A stretch of 64,000 nucleotides of DNA, from contig JAPYXD010000718.1 in assembly GCA_030998225.1 (NCBI GenBank), positions 558,001 through 622,000 of the forward strand, written 5' to 3'. A model generated the notes under the pieces. That model was not told the DNA's origin and searched no databases. It saw nothing but the letters and a program-made list of their open reading frames with translations. Positions 13,801-26,799 of this stretch are shown here, piece after piece (the stretch's first letter is position 1; the number at the start of each line of letters is the position of its first letter). The position numbers were made by a program, and so were the translations under genes. This DNA comes from Diplolepis rosae (taxonomy: Eukaryota; Arthropoda; Insecta; Hymenoptera; Diplolepididae).

Positions 13801-14980
13801 TTACTTTAAGTCAGAGTCCGGAAATCTCACGTATTACTTGGCCACTTGATAAAAATTCTAATACTCCTAAGAATTCGCGCATTACTTGCCCACTCTTTTC
13901 AGGACAGGCTTCGTGTAACTCGCGTGTTACGAGGCCACTTGATAAAAATTCTAATACTCCTAAGAATTCGCGCATTACTTGCCCACTCTTTTCAAGACAG
14001 ACTTCGCATAACTCGCGTATTACTTGGCCCCTTATAAAAATTCTTACACTCCTAAGAATTCGCGCATTACTTGGCCACTCTTTTCAGGACAGGCTTCGTC
14101 TAACTCGCGTATTACTTGGCCACTTATGTAGTTATATCAGCATGAGTTCCATTGAACTCGCGCATTACTTGGCCACACTTTTCAAGACAGACTTTGTTTA
14201 TCTCGCGCATTACTTGGCCACCTTACTTAAAGTCAGAGTTCGGAAATCTCGCGTATTAGTTGGCCACTTTATAACAATTCTTATACTCCTAAGAATTCGC
14301 GCATTACTTGGCCACTCTTTTCAGGACAGGCTTCGTCTAACTCGCGTATTACTTGGCCACTTATAAAAATTCTTATACTCCTAAGAACTCGCGCTTTACT
14401 TGGCCACTTTACTTTAAGTCAGAGTCCGGAAATCTCGCGTATTAGTTGGCCACTTTATAACAATTCTTATACTCCTAAGAATTCGCGCATTACTTGGCCA
14501 CTCTTTTCAGGACAGGCTTCGTCTAACTCGCGTATTACGAGGCCACTTATAAAAATTCTTATACTCCTAAGAATTCGCGCATTACTTGGCCACTCTTTTC
14601 AGGACAGCCGTCGTCTAACTCGCGTATGACGAGGCCACTGAAGTTTTTATATCAGTCATGAGTTCCATTGAACTCGCGCATTACTTGATCACCTTACTAA
14701 AAGTCAGAGACCGGAAATCTCGCGTATTGCTTGGCCACTTTAGAAAAATTCTTATACTCCTATGAATTCGCGTATTACTTGGCCACTTTTTTCAAGTAAG
14801 TATTCGCATAACTCGCGTATTTGTTGGCCACTTATAAAAATTCTTACACTCCTAAGAACTCGCGCATTACTTGGCCACTTTACTTTAAGTCAGAGTCTGG
14901 AAATCTCGCGCATTACTTGGCCACTTTACTTTAAGTCAGAGTCCGGAAATCTCACGTATTACTTGGCCACTTGATAAAAA
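10870..14980 (+). repeat. Copy 2 of the 6.07-kb-spaced segment
   Basis: Partner of 4801-9000. Differs by a 4-bp GAGG repeat in a D tail near 12500 (TGAGGAGGTC) and by one fewer 92-bp C-B dimer around 14.5 kb. Contains two degraded patches, 12357-12386 and 14787-14830. Confidence 0.75.
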
Positions 14981-15839
14981 TTCTAATACTCCTAAGAATT
15001 CGCGCATTACTTGGCCACTCTTTTCAAGACAGACTTCGCTTAACTCGCGTATTACTTGGCCCCTTATAAAAATTCTTACACTCCTAAGAACTCGCGCATT
15101 ACTTGGCCACTTTACTTTAAGTCAGAGTCCGGAAATCTCGCGTATTAGTTGGCCACTTTATAACAATTCTTATACTCCTAAGAATTCGCGCATTACTGGG
15201 CCACTCTTTTCAGGACAGGCTTCGTCTAACTCGCGTGTTACGAGGCCACTTATGTGTTTATATCAGTCATGAGGTCCATTGAACTCGCGCATAACTTGAT
15301 CACCTTACTTAAAGTCAGAGTCCGAAATTCTCGCGTATTAGTGGGCCACTTTATAACAATTCTTATACTCCTAACAATTCGCGCATTACTTGGACACTCG
15401 TTTCAAGACAGACTTCGTTTAACTCGCGTATTACTTGGCCACTTATAAAAATTCTTATACTCCTAAGAACTCGCGCATTACTTGGCCACTTTACTTTAAG
15501 TCAGAGTCCGGAAATCTCGCGTATTAGTTGGCCACTTTATAACAATTCTTATACTCCTTAGAATTCGCGCATTACTTGGCCACTCTTTTCAGGACAGGCT
15601 TCGTCTAACTCGCGTATTACGAGGCCACTTATAAAAATTCTTATACTCCTAAGAAGTCGCGCATTACTTGGCCACTCTTTTCAGGACAGGCTTCGTCTAA
15701 CTCGCGTATTACGAGGCCACTTATGTATTTATATCAGTCATGAGTTCCATTGAACTCGCGCATTACTTGATCACCTTACTAAAAGTCAGAGACCGGAAAT
15801 CTCGCGTATTGCTTGGCCACTTTAGAAAAATTCTTATAC
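14981..15839 (+). repeat. Mixed-order satellite
   Basis: Ordinary monomers in the common C-B-A-B-C-D-E-B-C-B-A-B order, close to the module at 27230-28080. No gene or unique sequence. Confidence 0.8.
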
Positions 15840-17880
15840 TCCAATTAATTCGAGTATTACTTGGCCACTCTTTTCAAGACAGACTTCGCTTAACTCGCGT
15901 ATTACTTGGCCCATTATAAAAATTCTTACACTCCTAAGAACTCGCGCATTACTTGTCCACTTTACTTTAAGTCAGAGTCCGGAAATCTCGCGCATTACTT
16001 GGCCACTTTACTTTAAGTCAGAGTCCGGAAATCTCACGTATTACTTGGCCACTTGATAAAAATTCTAATACTCCTAAGAATTCGCGCATTACTTGGCCAC
16101 TCTTTTCAGGACAGGCTTCGTCTAACTCGCGTATTACTTGGCCACTTTTAAAAATTCTTATACTCCTAAGAACTCGCGCATTACTTGGCCACTTTACTTT
16201 AAGTCAGAGTCCGGAAATCTCGCGTATTAGTTGGCCACTTTATAACAATTCTTATACTCCTAAGAATTCGCGCATTACTTGGCCACTCTTTTCAGGACAG
16301 GCTTCGTCTAACTCGCGTGTTACGAGGCCACTTATATATTTATATCAGTCATGAGGTCCATTGAACTCGCGCATAACTTGATCACCTTACTTAAAGTCAG
16401 AGTCCCAAAATCTCGCGTATTAGTTGGCCACTTTATAACAATTCTTATACTCCTAACAATTCGCGCATTACTTGGACACTCGTTTCAAGACAGACTTCGT
16501 TTAACTCGCGTATTACTTGGCCAATTTTTAAAAATTCTTATACTCCTAAGAACTCGCGCATTACTTGGCCACATTACTTTAAGTCAGAGTCCGGAAATCT
16601 CGCGTATTAGTTGGCCACTTTATAACAATTCTTATACTCTTTAGAATTCGCGCATTACTTGGCCACTCTTTTCAGGACAGGCTTCGTCTAACTCGCGTAT
16701 ATTACGAGGCCACTTATGTATTTATATCATTCATGAGGTCCATTGAACTCGCGCATTACTCGATCACCTTACTTAAGGTCAGAGTCCGGAAATCTCGAGG
16801 ATTACTTGGCCACTTTAGAAAAATTCTTATACTCCTATGAATTCGCGTATTACTTGGCCACTCTTTTCAAGACAGACTTTGTTTAACTCGCGCATTACTT
16901 GGCCACTCTTTTCAAGACAGACTTAGTTTATCTCGCGTATTAATTGGCCACCTTACTTATAGTCAGAGTTCGGAAACCTCGCGTATTAGTTGGCCACTTT
17001 ATAACAATTCTTATACTCCTAAGAATTCGCGCATTACTTGGCCACTCTTCTCAGGACAGTCTTAGTCTAACTCGCGGATATTACGAGGCCACTTATGTAT
17101 TTATATCAGTCATGAGTTCCATTGAACTCGCGCATTACTTGATCACCTTACTAAAAGTCAGAGTTCGGAAATGTCGCGTATTACTTGGCCACCTTACTTA
17201 AAGTCAGAGTCCGAAAATCTCGCGTATTAGTTGGCACTTTATAACAATTCTTATACTCCTAACAATTCGCGCATAGCTTGGCCACTCTTTTCAAGACAGA
17301 CTTCGCTTAACTCGCGTATTACTTGGCCCCTTATAAAAATTCTTACACTCCTAAGAACTCGCGCATTACTTGGCCACTTTACTTTAAGTCAGAGTCCGGA
17401 AATCTCGAGTATTACTTGGCCACATTAGAAAAATTCTTATACTCCTATGAATTCGCGTATTACTTGGCCACTCTTTTCAAGACAGACTTTGTTTAACTCG
17501 CGTATTACGAGGCCACTTATGTATTTATATCAGTCCTGTGGTCCATTGAACTCGCGCATTACTTGGCCACTCTTGTCAAGACAGACTTCGTTTATCTCGC
17601 GTATTACTTGGCCACCTTACTTAAAGTCAGAGTTCGGAAATCTCGCGTATTACTTGGCCACCTTACTTAAAGTCAGAGTCCGAAAATCTCGCGTATTAGT
17701 TGGCCACTTTATAACAATTCTTATACTCCTAACAATTCGCGCATAGCTTGGCCACTCTTTTCAAGACAGACTTCGCTTAACTCGCGTATTACTTGGCCCC
17801 TTATAAAAATTCTTACACTCCTAAGAACTCGCGCGTTACTTGGCCACTTTACTTTAAGTCAGAGTCCGGAAATCTCGAGT
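15840..17880 (+). repeat. Copy 1 of a triplicated segment
   Basis: Matches 18197-20230 (offset 2,352-2,357 bp) and in part 20260-22010. Shared private changes are D linker TATATATTT (16333), E linker GAGTCCCAAAAT (16400), B tail ACTCTTTAGAATT (16636), and a one-base core deletion GTTGGCACTTT (17229). An extra 2 bp (GTATATTACGAGG) occurs near 16698 only here. Confidence 0.8.
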
Positions 17881-17921
17881 ATTACTTGGCCACTTTAGAA
17901 AAATTCTTATACTCCTATGAA
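17452..17921 (+). repeat. 470-bp decamer unit, extra relative to the window start
   Basis: C-D-C-A-A-B-C-B-A-B. Upstream sequence matches the window start at offset 17,125, but the sequence starting at 17922 matches 327 onward at offset 17,595. The two loci therefore differ by one 470-bp unit. Confidence 0.75.
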
Positions 17922-18196
17922 TTCGCGTATTACTTGGCCACTCTTTTCAAGACAGACTTTGTTTAACTCGCGTATTACGAGGCCACTCATGTATTTATAT
18001 CAGTCCTGTGGTCCATTGAACTCGTGCATTACTTGGCCACTCTTGTCAAGACAGACTTCGTTTATCTCGCGTATTACTTGGCCACCTTACTTAAAGTCAG
18101 AGTTCGGAAATCTCGCGTATTACTTGCCCACCTTACTTAAAGTCAGAGTGCGGAAATCTCGCGTATTGCTTGGCCACTTTAGAAAAATTCTTATAC

Positions 18197-20230
18197 TCCT
18201 ATGAATTCGCGCATTACTTGGCCACTGTTTTCAAGACAGACTTCGCGTAACTGGGGTTTTACTTGGCCCATTATAAAAATTCTTACACTCCTAAGAACTC
18301 GCGCATTACTTGGCCACTTTACTTTAAGTCAGAGTCCGGAAATCTCGCGCATTACTTGGCCACTTTACTTTAAGTCAGAGTCCGGAAATCTCACGTATTA
18401 CTTGGCCACTTGATAAAAATTCTAATACTCCTAAGAATTCGCGCATTACTTGGCCACTCTTTTCAGGACAGGCTTCGTCTAACTCGCGTATTACTTGGCC
18501 ACTTTTAAAAATTCTTATACTCCTAAGAACTCGCGCATTACTTGGCCACTTTACTTTAAGTCAGAGTCCGGAAATCTCGCGTATTAGTTGGCCACTTTAT
18601 AACAATTCTTATACTCCTAAGAATTCGCGCATTACTTGGCCACTCTTTTCAGGACAGGCTTCGTCTAACTCGCGTGTTACGAGGCCACTTATATATTTAT
18701 ATCAGTCATGAGGTCCATTGAACTCGCGCATAACTTGATCACCTTACTTAAAGTCAGAGTCCCAAAATCTCGCGTATTAGTTGGCCACTTTATAACAATT
18801 CTTATACTCCTAACAATTCGCGCATTACTTGGACACTCGTTTCAAGACAGACTTCGTTTAACTCGCGTATTACTTGGCCATATATAAAAATTCTTATACT
18901 CCTAAGAACTCGCGCATTACTTGGCCACATTACTTTAAGTCAGAGTCCGGAAATCTCGCGTATTAGTTGGCCACTTTATAACAATTCTTATACTCTTTAG
19001 AATTCGCGCATTACTTGGCCACTCTTTTCAGGACAGGCTTCGTCTAACTCGCGTATTACGAGGCCACTTATGTTTTTATATCATTCATGAGGTCCATTGA
19101 ACTCGCGCATTACTCGATCACCTTACTTAAAGTCAGAGTCCGGAAATCTCTCGTATTACTTGGCCACTTTAGAAAAATTCTTATACTCCTATGAATTCGC
19201 GTATTACTTGGCCACTCTTATCAAGACAGACTTCGTTTAACTCGAGCATTACTTGGCCACTCTTTTCAAGACAGACTTCGTTTATCTCGCGTATTAATTG
19301 GCCACCTTACTTATAGTCAGAGTTCGGAAACCTCGCGTATTAGTTGGCCACTTTATAACAATTCTTATACTCCTAAGAATTCGCGCATTACTTGGCCACT
19401 CTTCTCAGGACAGTCTTCGTCTAACTCGCATATTACGAGGCCACTTATGTATTTATATCAGTCATGAGTTCCATTGAACTCGCGCATTACTTGATCACCT
19501 TACTAAAAGTCAGAGTTCGGAAATGTCGCGTATTACTTGGCCACCTTACTTAAAGTCAGAGTCCGAAAATCTCGCGTATTAGTTGGCACTTTATAACAAT
19601 TCTTATACTCCTAACAATACGCGCATAGCTTGGCCACTCTTTTCAAGACAGACTTCGCTTAACTCGCGTATTACTTGGCCCCTTATAAAAATTCTTACAC
19701 TCCTAAGAACTCGCGCATTACTTGGCCACCTTACTTTCAGTCAGAGTCCGGAAATCTCGTGTATTACTTGGACACATTAGAAAAATTCTTATACTCCTAT
19801 GAATTCGCGTATTACTTGGCCACTCTTTTCAAGACTGACTTTGTTTAACTCGCGTATTACGAGGCCACTTATGTATTTATATCAGTCCTGTCGTCCATTG
19901 AACTCGCGCATTACTTGGCCACTCTTTTCAAGACAGACTTCGTTTATCTCGCGTATTACTTGGCCACCTTACTTGAAGTCAGAGTTCGGAAATCTCGCGT
20001 ATTACTTGGCCACCTTACTTAAAGTCTGAGTCCGAAAATCTCGGGTATTAGTTGGCCACTTTATAACAATTCTTATACTCCTAACAATTCGCGCATAACT
20101 TGGCCACTCTTTTCAAGACAGACTTCGCTTAACTCGCGTATTACTTGTCCCCTTATAAAAATTCTTACACTCCTAAGAACTCGCGCATTACTTGGCCACT
20201 TTACTTTCAGTCAGAGTCCGGAAATCTCGA
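18197..20230 (+). repeat. Copy 2 of the triplicated segment
   Basis: Carries the same tags as copy 1: TATATATTT near 18690, GAGTCCCAAAAT near 18756, ACTCTTTAGAATT near 18992, GTTGGCACTTT near 19581. Near 18225-18265 a C/B pair is damaged (AACTGGGGTTTTACTTGG). Confidence 0.8.
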
Positions 20231-20259
20231 GTATTACTTGGCCACTTTAGAAAAATTCT

Positions 20260-22010
20260 TATACTCCTAAGAACTCGCGCATTACTTGGCCACTTTACTT
20301 TAAGTCAGAGTCCGGAAATCTCGCGTATTAGTTGGCCACTTTATAACAATTCTTATACTCCTAAGAATTCGCGCATTACTTGGCCACTCTTTTCAGGACA
20401 GGCTTCGTCTAACTCGCGTATTACGAGGCCACTTATATATTTATATCAGTCATGAGGTCCATTGAACTCGCGCATAACTTGATCACCTTACTTAAAGTCA
20501 GAGTCCCAAAATCTCGCGTATTAGTTGGCCACTTTATAACAATTCTTATACTCCTAACAATTCGCGCATTACTTGGACACTCGTTTCAAGACAGACTTCG
20601 TTTAACTCGCGTATTACTTGGCCATATATAAAAATTCTTATACTCCTAAGAACTCGCGCATTACTTGGCCACATTACTTTAAGTCAGAGTCCGGAAATCT
20701 CGCGTATTAGTTGGCCACTTTATAACAATTCTTATACTCTTTAGAATTCGCGCATTACTTGGCCACTCTTTTCAGGACAGGCTTCGTCTAACTCGCGTAT
20801 TACGAGGCCACTTATGTATTTATATCATTCATGAGGTCCATTGAACTCGCGCATTACTCGATCACCTTACTTAAAGTCAGAGTCCGGAAATCTCGCGTAT
20901 TACTTGGCCACTTTAGAAAAATTCTTATACTCCTATGAATTCGCGTATTACTTGGCCACTCTTTTCAAGACAGACTTCGTTTAACTCGAGCATTACTTGG
21001 CCACTCTTTTCAAGACAGACTTCGTTTATCTCGCGTATTAATTGGCCACCTTACTTATAGTCAGAGTTCGGAAACCTCGCGTATTAGTTGGCCACTTTAT
21101 AACAATTCTTATACTCCTAAGAATTCGCGCATTACTTGGCCACTCTTCTCAGGACAGTCTTCGTCTAACTCGCATATTACGAGGCCACTTATGTATTTAT
21201 ATCAGTCATGAGTTCCATTGAACTCGCGCATTACTTGATCACCTTACTAAAAGTCAGAGTTCGGAAATGTCGCGTATTACTTGGCCACCTTACTTAAAGT
21301 CAGAGTCCGAAAATCTCGCGTATTAGTTGGCACTTTATAACAATTCTTATACTCCTAACAATTCGCGCATAGCTTGGCCACTCTTTTCAAGACAGACTTC
21401 GCTTAACTCGCGTATTACTTGGCCCCTTATAAAAATTCTTACACTCCTAAGAACTCGCGCATTACTTGGCCACTTTACTTTAAGTCAGAGTCCGGAAATC
21501 TCGAGTATTACTTGGCCACATTAGAAAAATTCTTATACTCCTATGAATTCGCGTATTACTTGGCCACTCTTTTCAAGACAGACTTTGTTTAATTCGCGTA
21601 TTACGAGGCCACTTATGTATTTATATCAGTCCTGTGGTCCATTGAACTCGCGCATTACTTGGCCACTCTTGTCAAGACAGACTTCGTTTATCTCGCGTAT
21701 TACTTGGCCACCTTACTTCAAGTCAGAGTTCGGAAATCTCGCGTATTACTTGGCCACCTTACTTAAAGTCTGAGTCCGAAAATCTCGGGTCTAAGATGGC
21801 CACTATATAACAATTCTTATACTCCTAACAATTCGCGCATAGCTTGGCCACTCTTTTCAAGACAGACTTCGCTTAACTCGCGTATTACTTGGCCCCTTAT
21901 AAAAATTCTTACACTCCTAAGAACTCGCGCATTACTTGGCCACTTTACTTTAAGTCAGAGTCCGGAAATCTAACTAAGTACTTGGCCACTCTAGACAAAA
22001 TCAAATACTC
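20260..22010 (+). repeat. Copy 3 of the triplicated segment
   Basis: Offset 1,744 bp from copy 2. The same tags are at 20434, 20505, 20737 and 21325. The A-A-B module that starts copies 1 and 2 is missing here, which accounts for much of the shorter spacing. Confidence 0.8.
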
Positions 22011-22017
22011 ATATGAA
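21548..22017 (+). repeat. 470-bp decamer unit with a degraded last pair
   Basis: Same decamer order. The last A-B pair (21971-22014) is heavily altered (CTAGACAAAATCAAATACTC), and the B core near 21785 reads GTCTAAGATGGCC. Confidence 0.7.
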
Positions 22018-25000
22018 TTCGCGTATTACTTGGCCACTCTTTTCAAGACAGACTGGGTTTAACTCGCGTATTACGAGGCCACTCATGTATTTATATCAGT
22101 CCTGTGGTCCATTGAACTCGTGCATTACTTGGCCACTCTTGTCAAGACAGACTTCGTTTATCTCGCGTATTACTTAGCCACCTTACTTGAAGTCAGAGTT
22201 CGGAAATCTCGCGTATTACTTGGCCACCTTACTTAAAGTCAGAGTCCGGAAATCTCGCGTATTAGTTGGCCACTTTAGAAAAATTCTTATACTCCTATGA
22301 ATTCGCGTATTACTTGGCCACTCTTTTCAAGACAGACTTCGCTTAACTCGCGTATTACTTGGCCCCTTATAAAAATTCTTACACTCCTAAGAACTCGCGC
22401 ATTACTTGGCCACTTTACTTTAAGTCAGAGTCCGGAAATCTCGCGCATTACTTGGCCACTTTACTTTAAGTCAGAGTCCGGAAATCTCACGTATTACTTG
22501 GCCACTTGATAAAAATTCTAATACTCCTAAGAATTCGCGCATTACTTGGCCACTCTTTTCAGGACAGGCTTCGTCTAACTCGCGTATTACTTGGCCACTT
22601 ATAAAAATTCTTATACTCCTAAGAACTCCCGCATTACTTGGCCACTTTACTTTAAGTCAGAGTCCGGAAATCTCGCGTATTAGTTGGCCACTTTATAACA
22701 ATTCTTATACTCCTAAGAATTCGCGCATTACTTGGCCACTCTTTTCAGGACAGGCTTCGTCTAACTCGCGTGTTACGAGGCCACTTATGTATTTATATCA
22801 GTCATGAGGTCCATTGAACTCGCGCATAACTTGATCACCTTACTTAAAGTCAGAGTCCGAAAATCTCGCGTATTAGTTGGCCACTTTATAACAATTCTTA
22901 TACTCCTAACAATTCGCGCATTACTTGGACACTCGTTTCAAGACAGACTTCGTTTAACTCGCGTATTACTTGGCCACTTATAAAAATTCTTATACTCCTA
23001 AGAACTCGCGCATTACTTGGCCACTTTACTTTAAGTCAGAGTCCGGAAATCTCGCGTATTAGTTGGCCACTTTATAACAATTCTTATACTCCTTAGAATT
23101 CGCGCATTACTTGGCCACTCTTTTCAGGACAGGCTTCGTCTAACTCGCGTATTACGAGGCCACTTATAAAAATTCTTATACTCCTAAGAACTCGCGCATT
23201 ACTTGGCCACCTTACTTATAGTCAGAGTTCGGAAACCTCGAGTATTACTTGGCCACTTTAGAAAAATTCTTATACTCCTATGAATTCGCGTATTACTTGG
23301 CCACTCTTTTCAAGACAGACTTTGTTTAACTCGCGTATTACGAGGCCACTTATGTATTTATATCAGTCCTGTGGTCCATTGAACTCGCGCATTACTTGGC
23401 CACTCTTTTCAAGACAGACTTCGTTTATCTCGCGTATTACTTGGCCACCTTACTTAAAGTCAGAGTTCGGAAATCTCGCGTATTACTTGGCCACCTTACT
23501 TAAAGTCTGAGTCCGAAAATCTCGCGTATTAGTTGGCTACTTTATAACAATTCTTATACTCCTAAGAATTCGAGCATTACTTGGCCACTCTTTTCAGGAC
23601 AGTCTTCGTCTAACTCGCGTATTACGAGGCCACTTATGTATTTATATCAGTCATGAGGTGCATTGAACTCGCGCATTACTTGATCACCTTACTAAAAGTC
23701 AGAGTTCGGAAATGTCGCGTATTACTTGGCCACCTTAGTTAAAGTCAGAGTCCGAAAATCTCGCGTATTAGTTGGCCACTTTATAACAATTCTTATACTC
23801 CTAACAATTCGCGCATAGCTTGGCCACTCATTTCAAGACAGACTTCGTTTATCTCGCGTATTAGTTGGCCACTTTATAACAATTCTTATACTCCTTAGAA
23901 TTCGCGCATTACATGGCCACTCTTTTCAGGACAGGCTTCGTCTAACTCGCGTATTACGAGGCCACTTATAAAAATTCTTATACTCCTAAGAACTCGCGCA
24001 TTACTTGGCCACCTTACTTATAGTCAGAGTTCGGAAATCTCGCGTATTAGTTGGCCACTTTATAACAATTCTTATACTCCTAAGAATTCGCGCATTACTT
24101 GGCCACTCTTTTCAGGACAGTCTTCGTCTAACTCGCTTATTACGAGGCCACTTATGTATTTATATCAGTCATGAGTTCCATTGAACTCGCGCATTACTTG
24201 ATCACCTTACTAAAAGTCAGAGTTCGGAAATGTCGCGTATTACTTGGCCACCTTACTTAAAGTCAGAGTCCGAAAATCTCGCGTATTAGTTGGCCACTTT
24301 ATAACAATTCTTATACTCCTAACAATTCGCGCATAGCTTGGCCACTCTTTTCAAGACAGACTTTGTTTAACTCGCGTATTAGTTGGCCACTTTATAACAA
24401 TTCTTATACTCCTAAGAATTCGCGCATTACTTGGCCACTCTTTTCAGGACAGGCTTCGTCTAACTCGCGTATTACGAGGCCACTTATAAAAATTCTTATA
24501 CTCCTAAGAACTCGCGCATTACTTGGCCACCTTACTTAAAGTCAGAGTTCGGAAATCTCGCGTATTAGTTGGCCACTTTATAACAATTCTTATACTCCTA
24601 AGAATTCTCGCATTACTTGGCCACTCTTTTCAGGACAGTCTTCGTCTAACTCGCATATTACGAGGCCAATTATGTATTTATATCATTCATGAGGTCCATT
24701 GAATTCGCGTATTACTTGGCCACTCTTTTCAAGACAGACTTCGCTTAACTCGCGTATTACTTGGCCACCTTACTTATAGTCAGAGTTCGGAAATCTCGCG
24801 TGTTAGTTGGCCACTTTATAACAATTCTTATACTCCTAAGAACTCGAGCATTACTTTGCCACATTACTTTCAGTGAGAGTCCGGAAATCTCGCGTATTAG
24901 TTGGCCACTTTATAACAATTCTTATACTCCTAAGAATTCGCGCATTACTTGGCCACTCTTTTCAAGACAGACTTTGTTTAACTCGCGTATTACGAGACCA

Positions 25001-25103
25001 CTTATGTATTTATATCAGTCCTTGGCCACCTTATTTAAAGTCAGAGTCCGAAAATCTCGCGTATTAGTTGGCCACTTTATAACAATTCTTATACTCCTAA
25101 CAA
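22018..25103 (+). repeat. Mixed-order satellite
   Basis: 22297-23200 follows the order at 2527-3430 closely (C-B-A-A-B-C-B-A-B-C-D-E-B-C-B-A-B-C). Further on, B-C-D-E-A-B-C words recur with spacings that are sums of monomer lengths. Nothing non-satellite is present. Confidence 0.8.
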
Positions 25104-25475
25104 TTCGCGCATAGCTTGGCCACTCTTTTCAAGACAGACTTCGCTTAACTCGCGTATTACTTGGCCCCTTATAAAAATTCTTACACTCCTAAGAACTCGC
25201 GCGTTACTTGGCCACTTTACTTTAAGTCAGAGTCCGGAAATCTCGAGTATTAGTTGGCCACTTTATAACAATTCTTATACTCCTAACAATTCGCGCATAG
25301 CTTGGCCACTCTTTTCAAGACAGACTTCGCTTAACTCGCGTATTACTTGGCCCCTTATAAAAATTCTTACACTCCTAAGAACTCGCGCGTTACTTGGCCA
25401 CTTTACTTTAAGTCAGAGTCCGGAAATCTCGAGTATTACTTGGCCACTTTAGAAAAATTCTTATACTCCTATGAA
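25104..25475 (+). repeat. Two tandem 186-bp tetramers (C-B-A-B)
   Basis: Units 25104-25289 and 25290-25475, both starting TTCGCGCATAGCTTGGCC, nearly identical until the last B, which is the TAACAATT form in unit 1 and the TAGAAAAATT form ending CCTATGAA in unit 2. Other loci carry this word once, so this is a local tandem duplication. Confidence 0.8.
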
Positions 25476-26120
25476 TTCGCGTATTACTTGGCCACACTTT
25501 TCAAGACAGACTTTGTTTAACTCGCGTATTACGAGGCCACTTATGTATTTATATCAGTCCTGTGGTCCATTGAACTCGCGCATTACTTGGCCACTCTTTT
25601 CAAGACAGACTTCGTTTATCTCGCGTATTACTTGGCCACCTTACTTAAAGTCAGAGTTCGGAAATCTCGCGTATTAGTTGGCCACTTTATAACAATTCTT
25701 ATACTCCTAAGAATTCGTGCATTACTTGGCCACTCTTTTCAGGACAGGCTTCGTCTAACTCGCGTATTACGATGCCACTTATAAAAATTCTTATACTCCT
25801 TAGAATTAGCGCATTACTTGGCCACTCTTTTCAGGACAGGCTTCATCTAACTCTCGTATTACGAGGCCACTTATGTATTTATATCAGTCATGAGTTCCAT
25901 TGAACTCGCGCATTACTTGATCACCTTACTAAAAGTCAGAGTCCGGAAATCTCGCGTATTGCTTGGCCACTTTAGAAAAATTCTTATACTCCTATGAATT
26001 CGCGTATTACTTGGCCACTCTTTTCAAGACAGACTTCGCTTAACTCGCGTATTACTTGGCCCCTTATAAAAATTCTTATACTCCTAAGAACTCGCGCATT
26101 ACTTGGCCACTTTACTTTAA

Positions 26121-26252
26121 TAAAGAGTCCGGAAATCTCGCGTATTAGTTGGCCACGTTAAAAAAATTCTTATAAACCATATAATTCGCGCATTACTTGG
26201 CCACTCTTTTCAGGACAGGCTTCGTCTAACTAGTGTATTACGAGGAGAATTA
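26121..26252 (+). repeat. Locally degraded satellite patch
   Basis: Linker AATAAAGAGTCC, a B tail reading TATAAACCATATAATTCG, a core CTAGTGTATT and a D start GAGGAGAATTATG. Flanking monomers are normal. Confidence 0.65.
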
Positions 26253-26799
26253 TGTATTTATATCATTCATGAGGTCCATTGAACTCGCGCATTACTTGGC
26301 CACTCTTTTCAAGACAGACTTCGTTTATCTCGCGTATTACTTGGCCACCTTACTTATAGTCAGAGTTCGGATATCTCGCGTATTAGTTGGCCACTTTATA
26401 ACAATTCTTATACTCCTAAGAATTCGCGCATTACTTGGCCACTCTTTTCAGGACAGGCTTCGTCTAACTCGCGTATTACGAGGCCACTTATGTATTTATA
26501 TCAGCACTGTGGTCCAAAGAACTCGCGCATAACTTGATCACCTTACTTAAAGTCAGAGTCCGGAAATCTCGAGTATTACTTGGCCAGTTTAGAAAAATTC
26601 TTATACTCCTATGAATTCGCGTATTACTTGGACACTCTTTTCAAGACAGAATTCGTTTAACTCGCGTATTACTTGGCCACTTAATAAAAATTCTTATACT
26701 CCTAATAATTCGCGCATTACTTGGCCACTCTTTTCAGGACAGTCTTAGTCTAACTCGCGTATTACGAGGCCACTTATGTATTTATATCAGCATGAGTTC

